Counted from the stretch's first letter, positions 16,942-26,244 are shown. The stretch is DNA of 64,000 nucleotides from Aliiroseovarius sediminilitoris (GCF_900109955.1 NZ_FOJB01000001.1:1488001-1552000); one strand, 5' to 3'. Notes: a model not told the origin generated them from the sequence alone. Program-made: numbers and translations.

Positions 16942-18444
16942 CTAGGTGCCATAGGTGTCGCGCAGGATGTTTTTTTGGACCTTACCCATCGTGTTTCGTG
17001 GCAGCGCGTCTGGCATGACATATTGGCGGGGGTGTTTGAAGCGGGCCAGCAAAGGCTCGATTTTTTCGGCGATGTCTTTGCCGGTCAGGGTGACGCCTTG
17101 TTCGGGGATGACCGCTGCGATGATGCTTTCGCCGAAGTCTGGATGCGAAACACCGAACACCGCGCTTTCAAGCACACCATCAACCTCGTTGATCACATCC
17201 TCGATTTCTTTTGGGTAGATGTTGTAACCACCCGAGATAATCAGATCTTTCTGGCGGCCAACGATGCTGATCCGCCCATCCTCGGATTTCACCCCAAGGT
17301 CGCCGGTGATGAAGAACCCCGTTTCGCGCAGCTCTTCACGGGTTTTCTCCGGCATGTTCCAATAGCCCTGAAACACGTTGTCACCACGCACTTCGATCAT
17401 GCCGATCTCGCCAGCAGGCAGGGCGCGGCCCGTTTCGGGGTCGGTGATTTCGACCTCTGTGCCAGGCAGCGGGTAGCCGACGGTTCCTGCGATACGATCG
17501 CCGTCATAGGGGTTAGAGGTAATCATGTTGGTTTCGGTCATGCCATAGCGTTCCAGAATGCGGTGGTCCGTGCGATCAAGGAACGCGGTGTGGGTTTCGG
17601 CCAACAACGGCGCCGATCCCGACACAAAAAGACGCATATTTGCGCAAAGGTCTGTGGTCGTGCGCGGGTCGCCCAACAGACGCGTATAGAATGTGGGCAC
17701 GCCCATCAGCATTGTGGATTTTGGCAGCTCCTCCACGATGGCATCCTGGTTGAATGTCTCCATCAAGCGAACCTGCGCGCCGGCAAGCAGGCAGGTGTTC
17801 AACGCAACAAAAAGGCCGTGCGTGTGAAAGATCGGCAGCGCATGGATCAGGCGGTCTTGGTGGGTGATTTCCCATAGATCGGTAAGGGCCTGGGCGTTGG
17901 AAAGCAGATTCTTGTGCGACAGCATCGCGCCTTTCGACCGCCCAGTCGTGCCGGAGGTATAAAGCAAGGCTGCAAGGTCTTCAGGCCCCCGCGGTCGGGT
18001 GTCGAAATGTTCGGGTGCTTTGTTCGCGGCGGTCGAAAGCGTGCCCGTGCCCGCCGTGTCGAGCGTCAATATCGTCGCATTCACCTCTGCTCCGAGGTCT
18101 GACATCACGGTGCGGTCATTGTGGTCGCAGACAATCACGCGGGGGGACGCGTCCTTGATGAAGTAGCCGAGTTCGGATTGCGTATAGGCCGTGTTGAGCG
18201 GCAAATAGACGGCCCCGATTTGCACAACCGCACCATAAAGCGCGACCGTGTCGGGGGTTTTGGGGGCTTGAACCACGATCCGGTCGCCAGTCGTGACGCC
18301 GGCGTTTTGCAACACATGTGCCAGCTGGGCCACGCGCCGCACGAAACCCGCGTAAGTGATTGTGCTGCCATCATCGCAGTCCATGAAGGGCTGTTCGTTG
18401 CCCGCATGTGGGGCGATCAGGGCGTCATAGAGAATGTTGGTCAC
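16942..18444 (-). CDS. matB: Malonyl-CoA synthetase
   Basis: A 500-residue ANL-superfamily ligase that activates malonate with ATP to malonyl-CoA. The AMP-binding P-loop YTSGTTGRSKGAMLSH, LIHALPIFHTHGLFVALN, RYGMTETNMITSNPYDGDR, the GDLG hinge and the catalytic lysine near the end (PRNTMGKVQKNILR) closely follow Rhizobium MatB. The start is GTG at 18444; AAGGA on the minus strand nine bases upstream supports it. It is the last gene of the GMC-to-TetR operon, about 200 bases after TetR. No malonyl-CoA decarboxylase or malonate carrier is near, so the source and fate of malonate here are unclear. Confidence 0.88.
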   Translation of the reverse strand: MTNILYDALIAPHAGNEQPFMDCDDGSTITYAGFVRRVAQLAHVLQNAGVTTGDRIVVQAPKTPDTVALYGAVVQIGAVYLPLNTAYTQSELGYFIKDASPRVIVCDHNDRTVMSDLGAEVNATILTLDTAGTGTLSTAANKAPEHFDTRPRGPEDLAALLYTSGTTGRSKGAMLSHKNLLSNAQALTDLWEITHQDRLIHALPIFHTHGLFVALNTCLLAGAQVRLMETFNQDAIVEELPKSTMLMGVPTFYTRLLGDPRTTTDLCANMRLFVSGSAPLLAETHTAFLDRTDHRILERYGMTETNMITSNPYDGDRIAGTVGYPLPGTEVEITDPETGRALPAGEIGMIEVRGDNVFQGYWNMPEKTREELRETGFFITGDLGVKSEDGRISIVGRQKDLIISGGYNIYPKEIEDVINEVDGVLESAVFGVSHPDFGESIIAAVIPEQGVTLTGKDIAEKIEPLLARFKHPRQYVMPDALPRNTMGKVQKNILRDTYGT

Positions 18445-18642
18445 TGCGTGGGTTCCTTAATCGTCGGATCAGTTTTTGCGGCTGCCAATGCTTGAACGCC
18501 ACGCGACGCGCTCACCGTCGACATCAGCGCAAAGCTTTCGTGGTTTGTCGATCCAAAAAACTGGTGTTGTGCACCATTCAAGGATTTGGCCTGGTTCTGA
18601 CGAGTTCGACATTTGTTTCGTCTATGCCTGAATTCATGACCA

Positions 18643-19278
18643 TCACCCCTTAGATGCCGGCGCATCAACAACAAGCGCAAAAGCGTTCGAAATCTGCTTC
18701 TCGAAATTACTGGGTGCAGATTTTTCGCCAGCAAGGAATTTCTGAAGGTGAAAGCGGAATGTGGCATCCAGCATCAGGTAGACAGGCGTGGGGTCGACAT
18801 GCGGCAGTCCCAACCGGTCGGTGAAATTCGCCACGAGATCAATCAGCCCGGCTTCGATTTCCTCGGCGACGTCGCGAAAGGCAGGATCGAACATGGCTTG
18901 AGTGCGAATGTCATACCAGAGGCGATGCGTTTCCGCGTCGCGACGGATCGAAAGAGAAAGGCCTTTGATGAACCGTTCGACGATTTGATCAGCGTCGATA
19001 TCGTCTGACAGAATGGACTGCATCTCGTCAATAAACCCCGCCTTGTATCGTCGGACGCAATAGGTGATCAGATCGACCTTGTCTTCGAAATAGTAGTGCA
19101 GAGTGCCGACGGCCACGCCAGACATTTCGGCGATATCGCGCAGGCCAGTGCGGGCATAGCCGAGTTGTTTGAGCGCAGCAATCGCATGATCAGCCAACTC
19201 GTCCTTCTTGCGGGCGCGCTTGTTGGACTTGGCGTCAGCCTTGTCCACGAGGCGAGAGATTTTTTCAAGTCTGGTCAT
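18643..19278 (-). CDS. TetR family transcriptional regulator
   Basis: A 211-residue repressor. An unusually basic N-terminus (SNKRARKKDELAD) precedes the TetR helix-turn-helix at about residues 30-75 (GYARTGLRDIAEMSG, then GTLHYYFEDKVDLI). The C-terminal ligand domain has RRDAETHRLWYDIRTQAMFDPAFRD, a block recalled from fatty-acid or alcohol-related TetR proteins. ATG 19278 is preceded by GGAGA. It sits inside the operon it probably controls (GMC dehydrogenase, ligase, aldehyde dehydrogenase, MatB), so autoregulation is likely. The candidate operator is at 24373-24386, ahead of the first gene. Confidence 0.88.
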   Translation of the reverse strand: MTRLEKISRLVDKADAKSNKRARKKDELADHAIAALKQLGYARTGLRDIAEMSGVAVGTLHYYFEDKVDLITYCVRRYKAGFIDEMQSILSDDIDADQIVERFIKGLSLSIRRDAETHRLWYDIRTQAMFDPAFRDVAEEIEAGLIDLVANFTDRLGLPHVDPTPVYLMLDATFRFHLQKFLAGEKSAPSNFEKQISNAFALVVDAPASKG

Positions 19279-19297
19279 ATCGCGTTTGTCTCCGACT

Positions 19298-21031
19298 TCA
19301 TCCCATCAATGCATTGACGAAAATGCGTGGCAACTTCAACCAAGCCGGGTTGTGCTGGAATCGGGTCAGCAACTTGCCGACGATATGCTGGCGACGGTTC
19401 GTCACGAACCAGGGGGGACGCGGTAGCAACGAGGTCTTGCCCGACATCAGATTGCGGGGGAAAGGCCGCCACGGGGCTTGCACCACGACACGCTGTGGCC
19501 GATCAAACATGAACGTGTTGTGGGCAAATCCAACACCGCTGCCGACATCCTTAAGCGTGTGGCCCGGAAACGCCCCCCACGGGCAGGCGGTGCTGAGAAA
19601 GGCCAATCCTGTCCAGGCATTGATCGCAATCGCGCCATAGCGAAGCTCGGCGATGATTTCCTCGAACCGGTTTTGGCCGATCTGGCGGATCGTGCCGGGA
19701 TGGATCAGGATGTTCGCTCCAAGCGTGCCGTGAAGCGTCTCGTTGGCATATCGGACCGCATCGATCAAATAGGCCTCGGGGTCGGTGCCACTGATTTCGT
19801 GCGTCGACAGGGCAGGGGCGAAAACCTCGGTTCGGGTGAACCAGTTTTCGCCGTCACCGACAGGGGCCACGATGCAGGCCGGGGCGGTTCCGCGGTCGAA
19901 CCGCTCGGCGTCAAGGGCATGGCTGGCGAAGTTTTCCATCCGGTCGGCGGCGCCCGGGTAATAGGCCTGTCGCGGATCGACCTTCTTCATCACGTCGCGT
20001 AGATTTGCCATCAGCGTGTCTTTCAGCGACCAGTCGCCGGGCAGGATCAGCATCTGGCAAGCAACGCAGTTGAAACCGGAGTTGTGCAGCTTCTGGGTGG
20101 CGAGATGTTCTGCCTGAAAACTCAGATCCGCCGAGGACCAATTGCCGGGCACGACGATGGTCGGGCAGACCGCACCCAATTCTGACGTGATCGGCTTGGT
20201 CAGTTTTGGTGTGCCCGCCGCCTTGTTTTTCACGCCTTCCTTGCCTGGCCCCCAGACGATGGCGTCATGCGATGCCGCGGCCCCGGTGATGTGGATCTCG
20301 TCCACCTGGGCGTGAGTGCAAAGATAGCCGCCGACTTCGGCCCCGCCTTTGACGATCCGCAGGGCATCGCGGTCGATCAGTGGTTTGAGCGCGGCCTGAA
20401 GATAGGGCGTCAGGTAGTCGTTCACGGGGTTCATCTTGAGGATGACAACCTTGTGTTCGGAAAACGCCTTCTGAAACACGTCGAGCGGGGCAATCGAGGC
20501 GATGTTGCCTGCACCCAGCACCAACGCCACGCCACCTTTGCGCGACTCCACAGGTCCATCATAGGCAGAGGCGGTGTTGGCCGCGAGCGTGTCCTCGGTC
20601 ACGTCCGGCTCCATCCAGACATCGGCGGTGACGCCCGACAACAGCAGGTGGTCCCAGGTTGAATGGGGCAGCACACGCACGGCAAGCTGTCCGTTGGCGG
20701 TGCGGCGTTTCTTCAAAGGGCCAAGGAAGCTCTTGCCTTCCATACCCGCCAGGGTCTGTATCAACTCGTTGCACGCCGACATGACGGCATAAGGCCCAGA
20801 AAGCCATTCTTCTCCGGCCAGAGGCGAACCGGGTGGGATCAGCTTGTGCCGGGCGGCGGTTTCAGCCCAGCCTTCGGCCACGACCGACAGGCAGTTCTTG
20901 ATGTCATCCAGCACGGCAATGCGGTCGGCATTCGATGTGCGTGCCCAACTCTCTTTCGCGGCGGCCAAGGTATCAAGGTCTCGGTCAAGTGCAGAATGGT
21001 CCGGGGCGATGTCGGCTTCGATCTGGTTCAT
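19298..21031 (-). CDS. Aldehyde dehydrogenase family protein of an unusual branch
   Basis: A 577-residue protein, about 80 longer than a standard aldehyde dehydrogenase. The nucleotide-binding region (ESRKGGVALVLGAGNIASIAP, VILKMNP) lies near residues 165-205, the general-base Glu in ITSELGAVCP and the nucleophile in SGFNCVACQ near residue 328. The first 150 residues and the last 60 (a basic, Arg/Pro-rich tail) are not those of common classes. Oxidation of an aldehyde to its acid, or an acyl-CoA-reductase-like reaction, fits the fold. Overlap spacing of one base with the ligase stop and AGGAGG before ATG 21031 indicate tight coupling with the acyl-CoA ligase. The substrate is unknown; long- or medium-chain aldehydes are the natural guess from the neighbours. 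Confidence 0.75.
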   Translation of the reverse strand: MNQIEADIAPDHSALDRDLDTLAAAKESWARTSNADRIAVLDDIKNCLSVVAEGWAETAARHKLIPPGSPLAGEEWLSGPYAVMSACNELIQTLAGMEGKSFLGPLKKRRTANGQLAVRVLPHSTWDHLLLSGVTADVWMEPDVTEDTLAANTASAYDGPVESRKGGVALVLGAGNIASIAPLDVFQKAFSEHKVVILKMNPVNDYLTPYLQAALKPLIDRDALRIVKGGAEVGGYLCTHAQVDEIHITGAAASHDAIVWGPGKEGVKNKAAGTPKLTKPITSELGAVCPTIVVPGNWSSADLSFQAEHLATQKLHNSGFNCVACQMLILPGDWSLKDTLMANLRDVMKKVDPRQAYYPGAADRMENFASHALDAERFDRGTAPACIVAPVGDGENWFTRTEVFAPALSTHEISGTDPEAYLIDAVRYANETLHGTLGANILIHPGTIRQIGQNRFEEIIAELRYGAIAINAWTGLAFLSTACPWGAFPGHTLKDVGSGVGFAHNTFMFDRPQRVVVQAPWRPFPRNLMSGKTSLLPRPPWFVTNRRQHIVGKLLTRFQHNPAWLKLPRIFVNALMG

Positions 21032-21032
21032 C

Positions 21033-22658
21033 TCAGACCTCCTTGATCAGCACGTCGCAATAGCTCTCGCGCAATTTGTTCTTGAGCACTTTACCTGTCG
21101 CTCCGAGCGGCAATTCGTCGACGAAAATCACGCGGTCGGGGATTTGCCAATTGGCGACCTTGCCCTCATAGGACGCGAGAATTTCCGCTTCGGTCGGATT
21201 TTGACCTGGCGCGGCTACGACCAATACCACGGGACGCTCGTCCCATTTCGGGTGTCGCGCCGCAATGGCGGCGGCATGGATGACCTTGGGGTGGGCAATG
21301 GCGATGTTTTCAAGCTCCACAGTCGAGATCCATTCGCCACCCGATTTGATGATGTCTTTGGACCGGTCGCGGATGGTCATGTAGCCGTCGCCATCCAACG
21401 TCGCCACGTCGCCAGTGTCAAACCAGCCGTCCTTGGTCAGGGCAGGGCGGTCCTGACCGAAGTAGCTTTCCACGATCCAATGGCCGCGGATCTGCAACTC
21501 TCCCTGTGTCTGGCCGTCGCGGGGCAGTTCATTGCCCGTTTCGTCCACGATCCGCAGGTCCACGCCCCAAGGCGGACGCCCCTGACTTTCGCGCAGCTTG
21601 GCCTGTTCGGCCACACTCAATGCGTCGTGTTTCTGAAGAAGCTGGTTCAGTGTGCCAAGCGGCGAGGTCTCTGTCATGCCCCAGGCGTGGATCAGTTCGA
21701 CGTTATGGGAATCGCGGAACTCGCGGATCATCGACGGTGGCAAGGCTGACCCGCCAACCACGGTGCGCTTCATCGAGGCAGGCTTGATGCCGGTGGATTT
21801 CAATCCCGCCAGCAACCCCATCCAGATCGTCGGCACACCCAGCGACAACGTGACCTTCTCGGCGTCGATCAGCCGGGCCAGACTTTCGCCATCAAGGTTT
21901 GGCCCAGGCATCACCAGCTTGGCCCCGACCGCGGCCGCGATATAGGGGACACCCCAGGCATTGACGTGGAACATCGGAACGACCGGCATCACCACATCGC
22001 GGGCGGCCACGTTCAACCCATCGGGTTGGTTGCCACCGATCGAATGCAGAACAAGCGCGCGGTGCGAATACTGAACGCCCTTGGGGTTGCCCGTTGTGCC
22101 GGAAGTGTAGCACAGCGCAGCCGGAGCGTTCTCGTCAAGGTCGGGCCAGTCGGTTTCGGGGTCGCCAGTCTTCACCAGATCGTCATAGAACAGAAGCCCT
22201 TCGACCATGCCCGCCGCCTCGTCGTCACGCGGCCCCATCAGGATGTAATGTTTCACTGACTTGAGATGCGCGCCGAGTTTAGCGGCGATCGGCAGAAATG
22301 TTCGGTCGAGGAACAGCACCTCGTCCTTTGCATCGTTGAGGATAAAGATCATCTGCTCGGGCGTCAGGCGCGGGTTGATCGTGTGTGTTATGCGACCGCC
22401 GCTGCCGATCCCGAAGTAAAGTTCAAGATGCCGCCGATTGTTCCACGCGATGGTGGCACAGCACGCGCCGGGTGCCACCCCCAGATTGTCCAACGCCGAT
22501 TTGATCCGCCGGGCATTGGCCGCAATCTCACCCCACGAGGATCGAGCGACCGTCCCGTCTGTCTCGACCGAAACGACTTCGGTTGCGGCGTGATATTTTT
22601 CGGCATGGCCGATCAGTGATCCGGTGGTCAGGGACTGCCACATCATGGTTCCGTGCAT
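21033..22658 (-). CDS. Acyl-CoA ligase of the AlkK/DmdB-like group
   Basis: A 541-residue ANL ligase. The P-loop YTSGTTGNPKGVQYSH, VVPMFHVNAWG, HAWGMTETSPLGTLN, the DVATLD/DGYMTIRDRSKDIIKSGG hinge and the catalytic Lys in GATGKVLKNKLRE are complete. The opening (HAEKYHAATEVVSVETDGT) is typical of medium-chain acyl-CoA ligases and of 3-(methylthio)propionyl-CoA ligase DmdB, which belong to one family. The operon (alcohol dehydrogenase, aldehyde dehydrogenase) suggests activation of an acid made from an alcohol; with dmdA in the window, a DmdB role is a second possibility that sequence alone cannot decide. ATG 22658, preceded by AGGGAGA, is chosen over far-upstream in-frame starts inside the GMC gene. 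Confidence 0.85.
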   Translation of the reverse strand: MHGTMMWQSLTTGSLIGHAEKYHAATEVVSVETDGTVARSSWGEIAANARRIKSALDNLGVAPGACCATIAWNNRRHLELYFGIGSGGRITHTINPRLTPEQMIFILNDAKDEVLFLDRTFLPIAAKLGAHLKSVKHYILMGPRDDEAAGMVEGLLFYDDLVKTGDPETDWPDLDENAPAALCYTSGTTGNPKGVQYSHRALVLHSIGGNQPDGLNVAARDVVMPVVPMFHVNAWGVPYIAAAVGAKLVMPGPNLDGESLARLIDAEKVTLSLGVPTIWMGLLAGLKSTGIKPASMKRTVVGGSALPPSMIREFRDSHNVELIHAWGMTETSPLGTLNQLLQKHDALSVAEQAKLRESQGRPPWGVDLRIVDETGNELPRDGQTQGELQIRGHWIVESYFGQDRPALTKDGWFDTGDVATLDGDGYMTIRDRSKDIIKSGGEWISTVELENIAIAHPKVIHAAAIAARHPKWDERPVVLVVAAPGQNPTEAEILASYEGKVANWQIPDRVIFVDELPLGATGKVLKNKLRESYCDVLIKEV

Positions 22659-22669
22659 CGTATTCTCCC

Positions 22670-24316
22670 TTATTCCGCCGCCATCGCGCCTGAAGCGACA
22701 CCGCGGATCATGTCTGCGGCCCGCTCTGCGATCATGATTGTCGGGGCGTTGGTGTTTCCGCGGACCAGCGTCGGCATGACCGAGGCATCGACGACGCGCA
22801 GTCCCTCCATCCCGTGCACCCTCAATTCGGGATCGACCACCGCCATCCCGTCCACCCCCATCTTGCAGGTGCCGATCGGGTGATAGATTGTGTCGGCGCG
22901 GGCGCGGATATGGTTTTCCCATTCCTTGTCGCTCATGCCGTCTTTCACGCCGAACAACTCTTTTTGGCGGAAGGGCTTCATGGCAGGGGCTTGCAGGATC
23001 TCGCGCGTCATCTTCGCGCCTTTGATTGTCGTCTCCAGGTCTCGCGGATCCGACAGGAACTGTGGGTCGATCCCCGGTGCCTTCATCGGATCACTGCTGG
23101 TTAGGAACACTTCGCCTTTGCTGTGCGGTCTTAACGCACAAATATGGCAGGAAAACCCGTAACCCAAGTGCAGCTTGCGCGCGTGATCGTCGACGATCGA
23201 GATCACAAAATGCAACTGAATGTCCGGATGGTCGAGCGCCGGGTCGGTCTTCAGAAAACCGGCGCCTTCTGCAAAAGGCGTGGCAATCATCGAATTGCCG
23301 TCCTTGCGCCATTTCAGAATGTGCTTGGTCAGGCCGATGGTTCCTGCAAGGCCGATGCCGAAATTGTCTGTGTCTTTCGACTTGTAGGCCAGAATGAAAT
23401 CCAGATGGTCCTGAAGGTTCTTGCCTACCCCCGGCAGGTCATGCACGACTTCGATCCCGTGGCGTTGAATCTCTTCTGCCGCTCCGATTCCTGACAATTG
23501 CAAAAGCTGGGGCGAGTTGAAGGCACCCCCGCAGAGGATAACTTCGCGGCTGGCCGTGACACGCGCGTCCTTGCGGCCCTTGCGATAGACGACGCCTGTG
23601 GCGCGCTTGTCCTCGGTCAGAATCTTCGTCGCATGCGCGCCGGTGATGATCGTCAGGTTCTTGCGGGTCTTCTGAATGGGACGAAGATACGCCGCCGACG
23701 CAGAGCATCGTTCGCCATTGCGTGCCGCATCGTGGAATTGCGTGACCTGAAAAAGGCCGACGCCTTCGTTGTCGCCAGTGTTGAAATCCGCAGTCTCGCG
23801 GTGTTGGCATTCTGTCGCGGCCCGCACGAAGGCACGCGAGATCGGGCGGGGCGCTTTCTGGTCCGATACATGCAGCGGCCCGGCGTCACCGTGAAACTCG
23901 CTGGCACCGGCTTCATTGTTTTCGGCCCGCAGGAAATAGGGCAGGCAGTCATCCCAGGACCAACCTTCGCAGCCCATGTCAGCCCAACCGTCATAGTCAG
24001 CTCTGTGACCGCGGACATATAGCATGGCGTTGATCGCACTTGACCCGCCCAGCCCCTTGCCACGGGGCTGATAGCCTCGTCGCCCGTTCAGGCCGGGTTG
24101 CGGCACCGTGTTGAAAGCCCAGTTCGAAATCTTGCCGTGGCCCGGCAACATAGCGACCACACCGGCAGGTGCCCGGATCAAGATGTGATCGCCATTCCCC
24201 CCGGCTTCCAGCAAACAGACGGACATCGCAGGGTCCTCGGACAGACGCGCGGCCAGGGTCGAGCCCGCGGAACCACCGCCTACGATTACATAATCGAATG
24301 ACGTTCTTGATTGCAT
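22670..24316 (-). CDS. GMC family flavin alcohol dehydrogenase
   Basis: A 548-residue FAD enzyme of the glucose-methanol-choline oxidoreductase family. The FAD-binding DYVIVGGGSAGSTLAARL (residues 9-26), GKGLGGSSAINAMLYVRG, GAFNSPQLLQLSGIG and the C-terminal HPIGTCKMG and NTNAPTIMIAE are all typical; the catalytic His is in HPIGTCKMG. Size and motifs resemble the AlkJ/choline-dehydrogenase-like group, so the substrate is a primary alcohol passed on to the aldehyde dehydrogenase downstream. ATG 24316 has GGGAGGAAG directly upstream. First gene of the minus-strand operon. No signal peptide is visible, so a cytoplasmic or membrane-face enzyme donating electrons to quinone is likely. Confidence 0.88.
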   Translation of the reverse strand: MQSRTSFDYVIVGGGSAGSTLAARLSEDPAMSVCLLEAGGNGDHILIRAPAGVVAMLPGHGKISNWAFNTVPQPGLNGRRGYQPRGKGLGGSSAINAMLYVRGHRADYDGWADMGCEGWSWDDCLPYFLRAENNEAGASEFHGDAGPLHVSDQKAPRPISRAFVRAATECQHRETADFNTGDNEGVGLFQVTQFHDAARNGERCSASAAYLRPIQKTRKNLTIITGAHATKILTEDKRATGVVYRKGRKDARVTASREVILCGGAFNSPQLLQLSGIGAAEEIQRHGIEVVHDLPGVGKNLQDHLDFILAYKSKDTDNFGIGLAGTIGLTKHILKWRKDGNSMIATPFAEGAGFLKTDPALDHPDIQLHFVISIVDDHARKLHLGYGFSCHICALRPHSKGEVFLTSSDPMKAPGIDPQFLSDPRDLETTIKGAKMTREILQAPAMKPFRQKELFGVKDGMSDKEWENHIRARADTIYHPIGTCKMGVDGMAVVDPELRVHGMEGLRVVDASVMPTLVRGNTNAPTIMIAERAADMIRGVASGAMAAE

Positions 24317-25215
24317 AACTTCCTCCCAACGTGGTGTCTCCCCACACCGCTAGATAAGTTGAACATATAACTTGAACAATTGTCCAGAAAAATGGACCAG
24401 ATAGCCGATCGGGTCAGATTAACGATTATTGACAAGGGGTTACGGATAGGGCGACGCCGGTAAGCACGGTTGCATACATTCGAATCAACGCGCGGCAGTG
24501 ATGCAAGATCCCGGGATTCCTTCGTTCGAAGGCGGCGCGTCTTTCGCCTCCTGGACAGGCGCGACGGGGAGGCAAGCGTTGCTGTGGAAGACTCAACATC
24601 AGCGATGCACGGTCTATGGAATCAGCCAAGTGAGTGGTGTTGACCGGTCCGAATATGATAGCCGTTGGCTTTTGCGTGCTCACACATCGCATCCAAACTG
24701 GTTATGTCAAAATAGCTCCAGATCTTGTTGATTGGCGGGACGCCATCGCAAGAATGCACGCAGGCGTCCTTAGCAATACCGCGCTATATACCTGGTCACT
24801 TTATACTGGTGACTTTCCACAAGGAAATCCGGCTGTGAAACCGACCCGACCAACGCGCCAGCTACAGACCGCTATTTATGTGGTCAAAGCTACCGCAAGG
24901 CATCTTTGCGAATGTCGTCTGTCTGATTCAGTTCCATAGTCAGCCTAATCTCTTGTAGTACGGCTATCAGACGAGTGGTATCAAACCGCGACAGGTCCAT
25001 GTCGGCCATTAACCCTCATTGGACACTGGTCACATAATTCTTGATTGGATGATCTCGGGTCGGTCGAAACGCGGGATTGAACGACCACTCAATCCAGCGC
25101 GTGATCGGCGGAAATATGATCCTTTTCGTCCGTTTTCAATTCAAAGTTGACAGATTGCCGTGCGGACGAGCAGGCTGAGCCTATTCAAAGAACTTATTGT
25201 GCGAAGTGGAATGTC
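24317..25215. other. Gene-poor 0.9-kb stretch of lower GC
   Basis: Between the GMC operon and the giant-protein operon I find no gene with a family match or a ribosome site. From about 24430 to 25140 base composition is visibly lower in GC than its surroundings. Short frames exist on both strands (for example a minus-strand frame at 24622-24783), but none is convincing. The left 100 bases hold the probable operator of the GMC operon; the right end should hold the promoter of the giant-protein operon, where only TTGACA at 25147-25152 stands out, without a clear -10 partner. Degenerate acquired DNA is the likeliest reading. Confidence 0.6.
24373..24397. promoter_or_regulatory. Candidate TetR operator ahead of the GMC operon
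   Basis: TGAACAATTGTCCA (24373-24386) is a 14-bp palindrome with one mismatched pair, and GTCCA/TGGAC (24382-24397) forms a second, overlapping inverted repeat around GAAAAA. They lie 57-81 bases upstream of the GMC start, in AT-rich promoter-like DNA. The TetR gene inside the operon is the natural binding candidate. Confidence 0.5.
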
Positions 25216-25413
25216 ATGTACACGCTTATCGCAAATTACGGACTGGCACGCGCGTTTCGTGCGGAATTTGTGCCGTTTCTGATTGCGCTCGTTGTCGCGC
25301 AACTTTTCTTCAAATGGGGCAGTTTTGGTTTGGAGCTTCTGGGATTTATCGTCCTGTGGGCTGTTTTGGGCTTCGTCTCTGATCGCGTCATGCCGGCACC
25401 CGGCAAGGACTGA
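25216..25413 (+). CDS. Small membrane protein, first gene of the giant-protein operon
   Basis: A 65-residue protein with two hydrophobic segments (about residues 17-32 and 36-55) separated by a short polar turn, ending in a short charged tail. The frame runs further upstream, but ATG 25216 begins the coherent membrane protein; GAAGTGGA at 25203-25210 is a modest binding site. I know no family name. It is followed after 69 bases by the 253-residue gene, in the same direction, and may anchor or export part of the downstream system; it could equally be an independent small gene at the operon border. Confidence 0.55.
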   Translation: MYTLIANYGLARAFRAEFVPFLIALVVAQLFFKWGSFGLELLGFIVLWAVLGFVSDRVMPAPGKD

Positions 25414-25482
25414 CGCGACACACCTATCGATGTCAACGCACATCACGCTTGTTGGATCATCCAGCAAGCGAGGAGGATCGCT

Positions 25483-26244
25483 ATGGGCAAATCGCCCCGA
25501 CCTAAACCGAAAGTCCGACAGGATGCGAAGCGTCCGGCGAAACGACCTGAGGCGTCTTTACCCGACACCCATCTCGGTGATCTTGAGCGGCTGGTTGGAG
25601 ACGGCGCATTGCGGGTCGCGATTGATCGTTTGCTTGAACGGACACCGGACAAGGACATCGACAAAGACATTGATAAAGTGTGCAAAAAGATGTTTCAGGC
25701 GCTCAGAAAGCGCTGCCCACATCTGGTGCCGGATCGCCCTGTGAATACCGGTCAAATCGGGCCCAGGATTGATCTTGGGCCGAAAACAGTGGTGACGCTG
25801 TTTCGTGGTGCAGCGGTGAAGCTGGCGGGCGACAAGCAAACCGTCTGGGTGCTGGGCGACAGCGAAATGCTGGTTTTCGCAAGCCGCGTGGTGCTTGAGA
25901 CAGAACCGGGCCGGATTGTCGTTCATCTGCCGGTCAGCACCGATCAGACCAAAGATGTGGTGATCAAGGTGCCCTTCGCAGTTGGTTCTGAAAAGCGCCC
26001 CGCGGGGCTGATGGCGACCACGCCCATGCGCCCCATCGGGCCAGAGGAGATAGTGGAAATATGGGCCGATGCTCTGACGGCCTTCGCCTGGGGTGCCGTT
26101 CTGACACTTGCCGAGGTGCTGGCCAACCGTGCCGGACAAGACCCCGACCGCAATGGACTGATCGCATTCAACCTTCTGGCGGGGGCAGGGGGGCTGACCA
26201 TTGGCACGATGGCGCGGCACGGATTTGACCGGAGGGCGCCATGA
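25483..26244 (+). CDS. Uncharacterised 253-residue protein of the giant-protein operon
   Basis: No family recognised. AGGAGG at 25471-25476 gives a strong start at ATG 25483. The first 25 residues are very basic (Lys/Arg/Pro). An acidic/basic helical stretch with a DKDIDKDIDK repeat lies near residues 63-75. A beta-rich middle (residues 95-185) has DLGPKTVVTLFRGAAVKLAG and VVLETEPGRIVVHLP. The C-terminal 65 residues form helices with one semi-hydrophobic segment (LTAFAWGAVLTLAEVLA). Its stop overlaps the start of the 3247-residue gene in ATGA, so the two are translationally coupled. An adaptor or chaperone for the giant protein is a reasonable guess and no more than that. Confidence 0.75.
   Translation: MGKSPRPKPKVRQDAKRPAKRPEASLPDTHLGDLERLVGDGALRVAIDRLLERTPDKDIDKDIDKVCKKMFQALRKRCPHLVPDRPVNTGQIGPRIDLGPKTVVTLFRGAAVKLAGDKQTVWVLGDSEMLVFASRVVLETEPGRIVVHLPVSTDQTKDVVIKVPFAVGSEKRPAGLMATTPMRPIGPEEIVEIWADALTAFAWGAVLTLAEVLANRAGQDPDRNGLIAFNLLAGAGGLTIGTMARHGFDRRAP

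Noticed and set aside
24622-24783. A 53-codon minus-strand frame and a plus-strand frame in the low-GC gap
   Set aside because: Both look somewhat protein-like, but neither has a start signal, a family match or a conserved motif, and stops interrupt them on either side. They could be relics; the evidence is too thin to call a gene.
25147-25152. TTGACA as the -35 box of a giant-operon promoter
   Set aside because: No acceptable -10 box is found at 16-18 bases, so I did not list a promoter.
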